From Porphyromonadaceae bacterium (GTDB lineage: Bacteria > Bacteroidota > Bacteroidia > Bacteroidales > Dysgonomonadaceae), in assembly GCA_022840285.1 (NCBI GenBank), contig JALHIE010000100.1:7460-25314 (forward strand): 17,855 bases of DNA, in the 5' to 3' direction. Shown one piece after another: positions 8,298 to 15,908 of the stretch (position 1 is its first letter; the number at the start of each line of letters is the position of its first letter). The position numbers and the translations under genes are program-made. The notes below the pieces were generated by a model. It saw only the letters and a program-made list of their open reading frames with translations, did not search any database and was not told the origin of the DNA.

Positions 8298-9593
8298 ATG
8301 GCAAAAATCTGGAACAAAGGCTTCGATGCCGATAAGTCAGTAGAAAACTTCACGGTGGGAAAGGACCGGGAATTCGATTTGCGGCTGGCAAAATACGATA
8401 TCATGGGTTCGATGGCGCACATAAAGATGTTGGTAAAAATCGGATTACTAAAAAAAACCGAAGAAGAAGCATTGCGCCTGGAATTGCAAAAGATCCTCGC
8501 TGAAGTGGAAAAAGGAAATTTCAACCTCGACGCCGATGCTGAAGATATCCATTCGCAAATAGAGGCAATGCTCACCGAAACGCTGGGTGAAACAGGGAAG
8601 AAGATCCATTCTGGGCGCTCGCGAAACGATCAGGTATTGGTGGATCTGAAGCTTTTCTTCAAGGACGAAATCCGGAAAATAAAAGCAGATGCCTTGCAGC
8701 TTTTCGACTTATTGCAGTTGCTGAGCGAAAAACACCGATCGGTCCTGCTGCCCGGATATACCCACGGACAAATAGCAATGCCATCATCTTTCGGACTGTG
8801 GTTCGGAGCATACGCCGAAACGCTCGTGGACGATATGCATACACTGGTTTCCGCGTGGCGGGTTGCCAATCAGAATCCTCTCGGTTCTGCTGCCGGATAC
8901 GGTAGTTCATTCCCACTCGATAGAGAGATGACCACACGTGAACTCGATTTCGAAACCCTGAATTACAACGCGGTTGCAGCACAGATGGGAAGAGGAAAAA
9001 CCGAAAGGATCCTCGCTTTCAGCGTAGCGTCGTTCGCATCAACGCTTAATAAGCTGGCTGCCGACAACTGCATGTATCTATCTGGAAATTATGGATTTAT
9101 TTCCTACCCTGACAACCTGACTACCGGATCGAGTATTATGCCGCACAAAAAGAACCCCGACGTCTGGGAGCTTATCCGCGCGCACAGCAATCGGTTACAA
9201 AGTCTTCCCAACGAAATCGCCCTGATGACCACCAACCTGCCCCACGGATACCATCGTGACTTCCAATTGCTGAAAGAAACTCTTTTTCCGGCACTTGAAG
9301 CGTTGCACACGCTCTTCGAAATGACTCATTTTATGCTTTCACATATTTCAGTAAACAAGAATATTTTGAAAGACGAAAAATACCGCTACCTCTTCACGGT
9401 GGAAAAAGTCAACGAACTTGTCCTGCAGGGTATTCCGTTTCGTGAAGCCTACAAACAAATCGGGCAGGAGGTGCAGGAAGGTACTTTTGCCTTTCAACCT
9501 GTTCTTAACCACACACACGCGGGAAGCATTGGAAATTTATGTACGAATGAGATTCGAACAAAAATGGAAAACGCAACGAAAGGAATCTGCTAA
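8298..9593 (+). CDS. argH: Argininosuccinate lyase
   Basis: ArgH splits argininosuccinate into arginine and fumarate, the last step. The 431-residue protein carries the fumarase/aspartase superfamily signature GSSIMPHKKNPDVWE (about 277-291), HSGRSRNDQV (104-113), PGYTHGQIAMPSSFG and NPLGSAAGYGSSFP. It starts 44 bases after argE and ends with NHTHAGSIGNLC, as in other Bacteroidales. No lesion is seen. It is the last gene of the arginine run; no hairpin terminator is evident before pta. Confidence 0.94.
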   Translation: MAKIWNKGFDADKSVENFTVGKDREFDLRLAKYDIMGSMAHIKMLVKIGLLKKTEEEALRLELQKILAEVEKGNFNLDADAEDIHSQIEAMLTETLGETGKKIHSGRSRNDQVLVDLKLFFKDEIRKIKADALQLFDLLQLLSEKHRSVLLPGYTHGQIAMPSSFGLWFGAYAETLVDDMHTLVSAWRVANQNPLGSAAGYGSSFPLDREMTTRELDFETLNYNAVAAQMGRGKTERILAFSVASFASTLNKLAADNCMYLSGNYGFISYPDNLTTGSSIMPHKKNPDVWELIRAHSNRLQSLPNEIALMTTNLPHGYHRDFQLLKETLFPALEALHTLFEMTHFMLSHISVNKNILKDEKYRYLFTVEKVNELVLQGIPFREAYKQIGQEVQEGTFAFQPVLNHTHAGSIGNLCTNEIRTKMENATKGIC

Positions 9594-9635
9594 TTTTCTC
9601 CTAACCATTTGCAAGCCTCATATCGCTTTTTTTAT

Positions 9636-9643
9636 TACTTTTG
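9636..9643 (+). promoter_or_regulatory. Candidate -7 box for pta
   Basis: TACTTTTG matches TAnnTTTG and lies about 35 bases before the pta ATG. A TTTG at 9608-9611 could be the -33 box, but the 24-base spacing is longer than usual. Confidence 0.4.
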
Positions 9644-9677
9644 TAGATGATTAATTTCAAATCGTCATACAAAATCT

Positions 9678-10691
9678 ATGAACTTAATTAACGAAATTAT
9701 CGAGCGTGCAAAAGCCGATAAACAACGAATCGTTCTCCCTGAAGGGACGGAAACTCGAACTCTTCAGGCTGCAGACCAGCTTGTCCGGGATGGGGTGGCA
9801 GAAATAATTCTCCTCGGAGATCCGCAAGAAATTAACTTGCTGGCTAATCAGCTTGAATTGAAAAATATTGGGAAAACCCTCGTTATCGATCCTAAGAACC
9901 ACGACAAAAAACAAACCTACATTGACCTGTTGGTGAAACTCCGGCAAGCCAAAGGAATGACACCCGAGAAAGCGGCCGTTTTGGTGGAAGACCCGCTCTA
10001 TCTGGCATGCCTGATGATTAAAAACGGTGATGCGGACGGCGAAATTGCCGGCGCACAAAATACTACTGGCGATGTGCTCCGCCCGGCTTTGCAGATCATC
10101 AAAACATCACCGGGAGTAAGCGTAGTATCCGGAGCATTTATCATGTTTACGAAAACAACGCAATACGGGAAAGACGGCATCCTTATTTTTGCCGATTGTG
10201 CCGTCATGCCCAATCCTACTGCACAGGAGCTGGCATCCATTGCTATAGCATCGGCACAAACCGCACGCGGTATTGTTGGGGTTGAACCGCGCGTAGCTAT
10301 GTTGAGTTTTTCGACCAAAGGAAGTGCCCAGCACGAAATGATTGACAAGGTGGCGGAAGCTACCCGCATTGCCAAAGAGATCGCTCCCGATCTGCTCATT
10401 GACGGTGAGCTCCAGGCCGATGCTGCGCTGGTTCCATCTGTTGGTGCAAGCAAAGCTCCCGGAAGTGCTATTGCAGGGCAGGCCAACGTATTGGTTTTTC
10501 CCACGTTGGAAGCCGGAAATATCGGATACAAACTTGTCCAGCGGTTAGGCAATGCCGAAGCGGTTGGCCCCATTTTACAAGGGATGGCAGCTCCGGTAAA
10601 CGATTTATCCCGCGGATGTTCGGTTGATGACATTTACAAAATGGTTGCCATAGCAGCGAATCAGTCCATTGCTGCAAAATCAAAAAAATAG
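9678..10691 (+). CDS. pta: Phosphate acetyltransferase
   Basis: Pta converts acetyl-CoA and phosphate to acetyl phosphate. The 337-residue protein is the short Pta form made of the PTA_PTB domain only. It begins with IIERAKADKQRIVLPEGTE, and has ADGEIAGAQNTTGDVLRPALQ, DCAVMPNPTAQELASIA, ARVAMLSFSTKGS-like VEPRVAMLSFSTKGS, DGELQADAALVP and NVLVFPTLEAGNIGYKL. Length and motifs are normal. With ackA about 940 bases downstream it forms the acetate/ATP branch of fermentation. Its last codons and stop are part of a 15-base tandem duplication. Confidence 0.95.
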   Translation: MNLINEIIERAKADKQRIVLPEGTETRTLQAADQLVRDGVAEIILLGDPQEINLLANQLELKNIGKTLVIDPKNHDKKQTYIDLLVKLRQAKGMTPEKAAVLVEDPLYLACLMIKNGDADGEIAGAQNTTGDVLRPALQIIKTSPGVSVVSGAFIMFTKTTQYGKDGILIFADCAVMPNPTAQELASIAIASAQTARGIVGVEPRVAMLSFSTKGSAQHEMIDKVAEATRIAKEIAPDLLIDGELQADAALVPSVGASKAPGSAIAGQANVLVFPTLEAGNIGYKLVQRLGNAEAVGPILQGMAAPVNDLSRGCSVDDIYKMVAIAANQSIAAKSKK

Positions 10692-10709
10692 AATTCAAAA
10701 AAATAGAAT
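10680..10709 (+). repeat. 15-bp perfect tandem duplication at the end of pta
   Basis: TCAAAAAAATAGAAT occurs at 10680-10694 and 10695-10709. The first copy encodes the last Ser-Lys-Lys and the TAG stop of pta; the second is an exact extra copy in the spacer just before the next ATG. Confidence 0.93.
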
Positions 10710-10710
10710 A

Positions 10711-11604
10711 ATGAGTGAATTAATCATTGAACCTATCGAGAAGTACGGACTCAACATAAGCCATGAGAAGAAAGCGCTCTTCTCGAGAATAGGTGTTGTA
10801 GGGGCCGGAAAAGAAGGGCGAACCATAATCAGCCTGACAGCTTCGGCAGGGATGGATGTGGTTTTTATGGATGAATCTCAAGAACGTATCGACATCGTTT
10901 TTGAAGAACTGAACCGGGTAATGGATCAGAAAATCAGCAAATGGGGATTGACGCAGTCGGAGAAAAAGGTTATCATGAACCGGATCACTCCCACACTGAG
11001 CTACGATGATTTTACCGGATGCGACCTGGTCATTGAGTGTACCCGATATTCGGAATCGGGACGCCGCAGCACACCCGTTCGAAAGAATATTTTTAAAATA
11101 CTGGATGAGATCCTGGAACCCGATGCCATTATCGCTACTAACGGCCCTACCGTCATTATCAGTGAATTGGCAGCTGACCTTGTTCATAAAGAGCGCTGCG
11201 TCAGCCTCTATTTTCCCGTATCTCATCCCGATGCCCGGATTCTCGAGATCGTAAAGGGAATGTACACATCGGAAGAGGTGTACTTACTGACGACAATGCT
11301 CAACGAATCTTGCCAGATGTTGTTGGAGAGGGTGAGCAGCATGCAGAGCATTGAAGAAACGTTTACCATCATTTACGGACAGCGGTACGGCGTTTTCAGA
11401 ATGGCGGACATCATTGGTATTGAACGCATTGTCACTATAATGGAAGCCATGTTTAACGATTTTGGAGAGACACATTACAAACCCAATCCGTTGTTGTGGA
11501 AACTTTACCGTTCCAATCAACTTGGCGTTCGGACAAGTAAGGGCTTCTACATCTACGATGAGAACGGAAACGTAATTTCCGAAAATAAATCGTTGTTTAA
11601 TTGA
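10711..11604 (+). CDS. Diverged 3-hydroxyacyl-CoA dehydrogenase-like protein, possibly internally deleted
   Basis: The ATG at 10711 gives 297 residues; an in-frame upstream ATG at 10669 overlaps pta and is less likely. An N-terminal extension of about 25 residues precedes a Rossmann motif RIGVVGAGKEG (27-36). The protein then follows the 3-hydroxybutyryl-CoA dehydrogenase pattern up to SEEVYLL. The C-terminal end MADIIGIE ... LGVRTSKGFYIYDENG is typical of that family. Two oddities stand out. The catalytic histidine of the HFFNP-like motif is replaced (SLYFPVSHP, tyrosine at 167), with neighbouring residues also changed. The segment of about 35 residues that normally holds GFxxNR between the two domains is absent near residues 190-196. 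It may be an inactive or re-purposed relative, or an in-frame deletion product. Its place between pta and ackA suggests a link to acetyl-CoA metabolism. Confidence 0.7.
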   Translation: MSELIIEPIEKYGLNISHEKKALFSRIGVVGAGKEGRTIISLTASAGMDVVFMDESQERIDIVFEELNRVMDQKISKWGLTQSEKKVIMNRITPTLSYDDFTGCDLVIECTRYSESGRRSTPVRKNIFKILDEILEPDAIIATNGPTVIISELAADLVHKERCVSLYFPVSHPDARILEIVKGMYTSEEVYLLTTMLNESCQMLLERVSSMQSIEETFTIIYGQRYGVFRMADIIGIERIVTIMEAMFNDFGETHYKPNPLLWKLYRSNQLGVRTSKGFYIYDENGNVISENKSLFN

Positions 11605-11632
11605 GAAAAGTAAGAAATCATAAGTTGTTGAA

Positions 11633-12832
11633 ATGAAGATATTAGTATTAAATTGTGGAAGTTCTTCCATAAAATACAAGCTTTTCGATATGAGAAGCAA
11701 CGAGGTTATTGCACAAGGCGGTGTGGAAAAGATTGGCATGAAAGGCTCATTCTTGAAACTCACACTTCCCGATGGGCAGAAAGTTCAGCTCGAAGGAGAA
11801 ATCCTGGAACACCGTGCAGGGATTGAATACATTTTCGGTGTCATGTTGAGCGAGAAATACGGATGCATCCGGTCGCTCGATGAAATTGACGCTGTCGGAC
11901 ACCGCGTGGTACATGGCGGGGAACGTTTCAACAAGAGCGTGCTCATCACCGAAGAGGTCATAGAAATGCTGAAAGAGTGTATTGAGTTGGCGCCCTTGCA
12001 TAATCCCCCCAACCTCAAAGGCATTTACGCCATTCAGGAACTGTTGCCCCATACGCCACAGGTAAGTGTCTTTGACACGGCTTTCCACCAGACCATGCCC
12101 GATTATGCCTATGTTTACGGATTGCCCTACTCGCTTTACGAAAAATACGGCATTCGCCGGTATGGATTTCACGGCACGAGCCATCGGTACGTTTCCAAAA
12201 GAGCCTGCGAGTTCCTGAACGTTCCCTACGAATCTCAACGCATCATCACCGCCCATATCGGCAACGGTGTTTCCATCACGGCCATAAAAAACGGCAAATC
12301 GGTAGACACGAGTATGGGGATGACTCCCGTTGAAGGACTGATGATGGGTACCCGGTCAGGAGACCTGGATCCCGGAGTTATTTCCTACATTATGGAAAAA
12401 GAACGCATGAGCGCTTCAGGCATCTCCACCCTGTTGAATAAATTTTCGGGTGTCCTGGGGATTTCGGGACTCTCGTCGGACATGCGCGAGATAGAAGCCG
12501 GAATAAAGGAGAACAACCCGAGAGCGATCCTGGCACTAAACACTTACGACTACCGCATAAAAAAATACATAGGTGCCTACGGTGCTGTTTTGGGCGGGGT
12601 GGACATCCTGGTATTTACGGGTGGTGTGGGTGAGAATCAAGCAATTACCCGGAGTGTTGTTTGTAAGAACATGGAATATATGGGTATCGAACTTGATGAA
12701 GAACTGAACCGATCGGTCCGTGCAAAAGAAGTTGTAATCAGCAAACCCTCGTCGAAAGTGAAAGTACTCATCATTCCTACCGACGAGGAACTGACTATAG
12801 CAAAAGACACCATGCAGATACTGGGGAAGTAA
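11633..12832 (+). CDS. ackA: Acetate kinase
   Basis: AckA transfers phosphate from acetyl phosphate to ADP and completes the Pta-AckA route. The 399-residue protein has all ASKHA-fold landmarks: LVLNCGSSSIKYKLF at the start, VGHRVVHGGE, VFDTAFHQTMP, YGFHGTSHRYV, AHIGNGVSI, MGTRSGDLDPG and TGGVGENQ. Length is normal. It lies 28 bases after the dehydrogenase-like gene and is followed by a strong hairpin terminator. Confidence 0.96.
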   Translation: MKILVLNCGSSSIKYKLFDMRSNEVIAQGGVEKIGMKGSFLKLTLPDGQKVQLEGEILEHRAGIEYIFGVMLSEKYGCIRSLDEIDAVGHRVVHGGERFNKSVLITEEVIEMLKECIELAPLHNPPNLKGIYAIQELLPHTPQVSVFDTAFHQTMPDYAYVYGLPYSLYEKYGIRRYGFHGTSHRYVSKRACEFLNVPYESQRIITAHIGNGVSITAIKNGKSVDTSMGMTPVEGLMMGTRSGDLDPGVISYIMEKERMSASGISTLLNKFSGVLGISGLSSDMREIEAGIKENNPRAILALNTYDYRIKKYIGAYGAVLGGVDILVFTGGVGENQAITRSVVCKNMEYMGIELDEELNRSVRAKEVVISKPSSKVKVLIIPTDEELTIAKDTMQILGK

Positions 12833-12844
12833 CGTCCAACTATC

Positions 12845-12887
12845 AAAAAACGTCGCCGGAGGAGAACATCCACCTGGCGGCGTTTTT
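12845..12887. terminator. Rho-independent terminator after ackA, probably bidirectional
   Basis: The left arm AACGTCGCC (12849-12857) pairs with GGCGGCGTT (12876-12884) with one G-U pair, and a T run follows at 12883-12887. An A run precedes the left arm, so it can also end leftward transcription from the AraC-type fragment. Confidence 0.85.
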
Positions 12888-12944
12888 ACAAAGGTAAAAT
12901 TTTAGTAGAATTCAAAGAGTAGAGTTTATATAAATATGCCGGAT

Positions 12945-13388
12945 TCAGGTTCTTTGGACAAAATTACGGTAGTATGATGGGGTCACTCCGGTATGCCTTT
13001 TAAACGTACGTGAAAAATAGGCCAGATCGATAAAACCGCAGTTTTTAGCAATTTCTCCAATATTTTTATCAAAATGTACCAGCTGCTTTTTGGCATGATT
13101 GACTTTCAGCTGAATGATATAAGCATTGGTTGAATATCCCGAAGCCGCATTAATTTTCCTATTAAGTTGAGATACGCTCATGTTTAATTCTTTTGCTATT
13201 GAACCGGGCGACAGGCCGGGATCGGATATCTTTTGGTTGATAATATCGGTAACCTTTTGGAGAAAAAACATATTCACCCGCATCGGTCTTGTTTCGTTTT
13301 TGTAAGCTGTTTTCATGTTTTCATCTTTTAGTTTTACTACATGAATAGGTATGACAGACTGGTGCTGATGATCAGTCAGATTGAGCAA
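12945..13388 (-). pseudogene. AraC-type DNA-binding domain fragment (C-terminal part of a regulator)
   Basis: The last 100 or so residues form an AraC/XylS double helix-turn-helix: ISDPGLSPGSIAKELNMSVSQLNRKINAASG, then IGEIAKNCGFIDLAYFSRTFKRHTG and a C-terminal VTPSYYRNF. The style (LNRKI and FSRTFKRHTG) is that of Bacteroidetes hybrid two-component or AraC regulators. No sensor, receiver or ligand-binding domain precedes it. The frame is open only back to about 13436, and the possible starts are a TTG at 13388 or an ATG at 13316. It is either a truncated remnant or a very small stand-alone DNA-binding protein. It is paralogous to the partial gene at the right edge. Because it lies next to a strong terminator and lacks a clear start, I favour a remnant. 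Confidence 0.65.
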
Positions 13389-13449
13389 ATCCTCGCGAGA
13401 AGTTCTCTTCCAACCAAATCCGAAAACACCGTTTAGCTATATAAAGAAT

Positions 13450-13539
13450 AATAAAAGGGCTTGAAAAGTATCCGACAACAGAATATCGCGCATGTTAAAC
13501 ATTATTTCTTTAAAGAGATACATCGACGGCCCTTTTATT
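13450..13539. repeat. 11-bp perfect inverted repeats flanking 68 bp
   Basis: AATAAAAGGGC at 13450-13460 is the exact reverse complement of GCCCTTTTATT at 13529-13539. The enclosed 68 bases have no gene. Possible readings are a small non-coding mobile remnant or an invertible segment; neither is shown. Confidence 0.6.
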
Positions 13540-13588
13540 GACAATGCATCCATTCACGTACAAAAATAATTCGACGTAACAAAAAACG

Positions 13589-13653
13589 TTAGGATTATTT
13601 ACACAAAATTTTGGACTCAGTAAGCATTAACATTTTACCCATTTGTATTCCAC
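13589..13653. promoter_or_regulatory. Copy A of a shared regulatory-like block
   Basis: The block aligns with 17511-17574. The first 28 positions match at 22 without gaps, both copies contain TTTGGAC and CATTAAC at the same spacing, and ATTTGTA follows. It lies upstream of the leftward AraC fragment. Function is inferred only from conservation and position. Confidence 0.4.
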
Positions 13654-13792
13654 GTACATTAGGCTCCCGATAACTGATTTGTAAACAACTAAATAGGAGC
13701 TAAAAACCTGAATAAAGGCCGGATTAAACGATTGTTTACCTGCGGTGACAAGCTTCTTCGATAATTCCATATTCATCTATATATCAGATCAT

Positions 13793-13822
13793 TAAAAAAG
13801 CTCCGATATGAATCGGAGCTTC
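13793..13822 (-). terminator. Rho-independent terminator of the protease operon
   Basis: On the minus strand AAGCTCCGAT and ATCGGAGCTT form a perfect 10-bp stem with a 4-base loop, followed by a run of T. It lies about 20 bases after the stop of the last operon gene. Confidence 0.92.
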
Positions 13823-13843
13823 ATTTTTCGTGGAAACAGAAAA

Positions 13844-14047
13844 CTATTGAATAATGAAATCTTCTTTTTCTTCTTCTACCGCAATAAAAAAATCAAAGTC
13901 GATCTGGAAAATCTCTTTATCGGTTTCGAATTTCACAACCTTCAACTTCGGGTAATACTTACCTATTTTTATGCCTAAGTTTGTTAATTTCGTTTTTACG
14001 TCCTTAAACGACCAACCGTCCCGTATGACTCCAAAGTACGTTTTCAT
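13844..14047 (-). CDS. Small protein resembling a stand-alone subtilisin propeptide (I9-like) inhibitor
   Basis: The 67 residues have no signal peptide or membrane segment. The predicted order is strand (TYFGVIRD), helix (SFKDVKTKLTNLG), strand (LKVVKFETD), short turn or helix, strand (FFIAVEEEKEDF). Strand-helix-strand with a final V-x-V-E-type strand is the outline of peptidase inhibitor I9/propeptide domains, which fold the protease and block its active site with their C-terminal end. The gene lies four bases after the protease stop and shares its terminator. I infer that it inhibits or chaperones the protease. The identification rests on pattern and context only; it could be an unrelated small ferredoxin-like protein. 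Confidence 0.6.
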   Translation of the reverse strand: MKTYFGVIRDGWSFKDVKTKLTNLGIKIGKYYPKLKVVKFETDKEIFQIDFDFFIAVEEEKEDFIIQ

Positions 14048-14051
14048 CTTC

Positions 14052-15314
14052 TTATCGTTGGATAACCTGAATTAACCCTTTCCCGATATCCCTGTATTTA
14101 AGATTTTCAATCGGTTTTGCTCTGCTTTCGAGTAACTCCCAGATCTCCCGGGCATTCAAATCGGGGAACTGCTCCATGTAAAGGGCTGCTAACCCCGAAA
14201 CGTGCGGGGTAGCCATGCTCGTTCCGCTTAATAAGAGATAATTTCCGGAATTTGCGCTTTTTTTCGGATAAGAACTCAGCACATCCACACCGGGTGCGCA
14301 GACATTAATATTGCCTCCCGTAGCAGCATTGATTCCGGCATTGGAGAACCGGGCAATCCTCATCTGATTGTCGATAGCTGCGACAGCCATGATGGAGAGA
14401 GAGTTTGCCGGTGCAGATACCGGCAGTGGCAACGCGGGTCTTTTACTTTCGTTGCCTGCAGCTGCTATAATCAGGCAATTGCTATCCAGGGCTCTGTTTC
14501 CTACGGTTTCGAAAAGGGCTGATGGTTTTTCATTCAATTTTACGGGGGAAGCCAGGGAGAGGGAGATTATCCGATATTTTTTGGTAATCGCCCAGTCAAT
14601 CGCATCAATAATGCTGCTGGTTGTTCCCTTTCCGTTGTTGGCTAATACTTTCCCGATTTTCAGGTTGCTGTCTTTTGCAATCCCGTAACGTTTGCCGGTA
14701 TCGTTTCTTACATTTCCGCAAGCAATGCCGGCACAATGCGTTCCGTGTCCGTTAGGATCCTTATTCCACTCCTCGTCTTCGATAAAAGATTTTCCGTCGA
14801 TAACCCTGTCTGTAAAATCAGGATGCGAAACATCAAAGCCTGTATCTAGTATGCAAACATCTATTCCCTTGCCTGAGAATTGGGTCTCTCCTATCCCGAT
14901 AGCTTTCAATCCCCACTCCAACTCCGTTACAGCCGGCTTTGGTATCGGTTTGTTGCGGATGTAGTTCTCCAGTTCGCTAATTTTGTTTTTCAACTGATCA
15001 ACGTTTGTTTTCAAATCGTTAATAAGGGAAATTTCATTGGCAGGAAAGAACTCCTTCTCCTTTTCGAAATATATAACGGGACTTCTACTATCGGCGATCG
15101 ATCGGGTCAACTGTTCCTCATCCACATCATCAACCACTACCACCCCCAGGTTTTTGTAAAGAACGGCATGGTTATTATCGATAATGTTAAACGAGCGGTT
15201 CTCTTTAGATAAATACTCCGATGATGTAACGCTCACGGAGAAACCTTTCTCTACGTCTCTGATCGATTTTTCGTTCTGATTGTCCAGCAAAACAATGTAC
15301 CTGTTTTTTGCCAT
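14052..15314 (-). CDS. Subtilisin-family serine protease (S8), apparently cytosolic
   Basis: The 420-residue protein has the full subtilase triad: D157 in CILDTGFDVSHPDF, H190 in NGHGTHCAGIACG and S366 in SGTSMATPHVSGLAALY, with oxyanion N288 in AAAGNES. It has no signal peptide: it starts MAKNRYIVLLDN. Residues about 5-90 look like an N-terminal propeptide-like domain (RYIVLL; NLGVVVVDDVDEEQLTRSIADS; PVIYFEKEKEFF). Residues about 95-121 form a predicted coiled coil (ISLINDLKTNVDQLKNKIS), then a linker, then the catalytic domain to the end. No C-terminal secretion or sorting domain follows. It is the fourth gene of a five-gene run, 9 bases after its neighbour. The layout suggests an intracellular, regulated protease rather than a secreted digestive one. 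The natural substrate is unknown; operon partners are candidates. Confidence 0.92.
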   Translation of the reverse strand: MAKNRYIVLLDNQNEKSIRDVEKGFSVSVTSSEYLSKENRSFNIIDNNHAVLYKNLGVVVVDDVDEEQLTRSIADSRSPVIYFEKEKEFFPANEISLINDLKTNVDQLKNKISELENYIRNKPIPKPAVTELEWGLKAIGIGETQFSGKGIDVCILDTGFDVSHPDFTDRVIDGKSFIEDEEWNKDPNGHGTHCAGIACGNVRNDTGKRYGIAKDSNLKIGKVLANNGKGTTSSIIDAIDWAITKKYRIISLSLASPVKLNEKPSALFETVGNRALDSNCLIIAAAGNESKRPALPLPVSAPANSLSIMAVAAIDNQMRIARFSNAGINAATGGNINVCAPGVDVLSSYPKKSANSGNYLLLSGTSMATPHVSGLAALYMEQFPDLNAREIWELLESRAKPIENLKYRDIGKGLIQVIQR

Positions 15315-15323
15315 AATTTTGTC

Positions 15324-15908
15324 TTATTGAGTGGTGATTTTGTAAACAACTTTTTCGATGAGTAAAAAAATATCTTCCGGTATTAAATTCGTGAGTAATT
15401 TCTTATTTATAACGGAAATAGAACCGTTTTGTGTGAGAAGATAATTCCAAAAAACCTCAATCTTGGGAATCGCATCGAGGTCTTTCAGTTTCGCATCCGT
15501 TAAAACCCCTTGCTGATAAAGGTTTAGAATTAAGTTGGAGAGAATCTCTTCTCCTTCTTCGAGTTTAGACATTTCTCTTTTATAGACCTCCTGCAACAAT
15601 AGTCCAAGACTCTCAATCCCGTTGTAAGAAAACCCCCACAACAGCTCCCCTTTTCCGGAACTTATCTTTTCCATTTTGGACGGATCAAAACCTCTTTTTA
15701 CCGTTTGGAGCATATTCCGTATCCTGAGAACTTCTGACTCTTTGGAACTTTCGCCTCTGTTTTCAAAATAATCCGATAATTTTGTCAGGAAAGTGTTAAA
15801 CCGATGTTCAAAATCAAATGACTTTCCGGTAAATAACTTCTGAACCCGATTAAACTCCACAAAAAGATCGTCTATAACCCTGACTTTGTTATGGATAAAC
15901 TCTTTCAT
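15324..15908 (-). CDS. Unrecognised 194-residue helical protein of the protease operon
   Basis: I do not recognise the family. The sequence is rich in charged and leucine-type residues in helical patterns throughout: NKVRVIDDLFVEFNRVQKLF, FNTFLTKLSDYFENRG, SEVLRIRNMLQTVKRGF, SLGLLLQEVYKREMSKLEEG and LLTNLIPEDIFLLIEKVVYK. There is no signal peptide and no clear membrane segment. It is probably an all-alpha soluble adaptor or regulator. It starts directly after the stop of the upstream gene (no spacer) and ends nine bases before the protease start, so it is surely co-expressed with them. Confidence 0.8.
   Translation of the reverse strand: MKEFIHNKVRVIDDLFVEFNRVQKLFTGKSFDFEHRFNTFLTKLSDYFENRGESSKESEVLRIRNMLQTVKRGFDPSKMEKISSGKGELLWGFSYNGIESLGLLLQEVYKREMSKLEEGEEILSNLILNLYQQGVLTDAKLKDLDAIPKIEVFWNYLLTQNGSISVINKKLLTNLIPEDIFLLIEKVVYKITTQ

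Larger units (their letters stand above)
13389..13792. other. A+T-rich gap between the AraC fragment and the protease operon
   Basis: No convincing gene is seen. The stretch holds an 11-bp inverted repeat pair (13450-13460 and 13529-13539) and a roughly 65-base block (13589-13653) that resembles the block upstream of the protease operon. A 47-codon minus frame at 13627-13770 has no support. Confidence 0.5.

Noticed and set aside
10669..10710. Upstream ATG for the dehydrogenase-like gene
   Set aside because: It overlaps the end of pta and runs through the duplicated 15-base unit; the ATG at 10711 gives normal spacing.
13627..13770. A 47-codon minus-strand frame after the protease operon terminator
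   Set aside because: It lies beyond a strong terminator, has no recognisable pattern and partly overlaps the regulatory-like block; chance is the simpler explanation.
14368..15212. Plus-strand frames across the protease
   Set aside because: They are antisense to the conserved subtilase domains and show no independent motifs.
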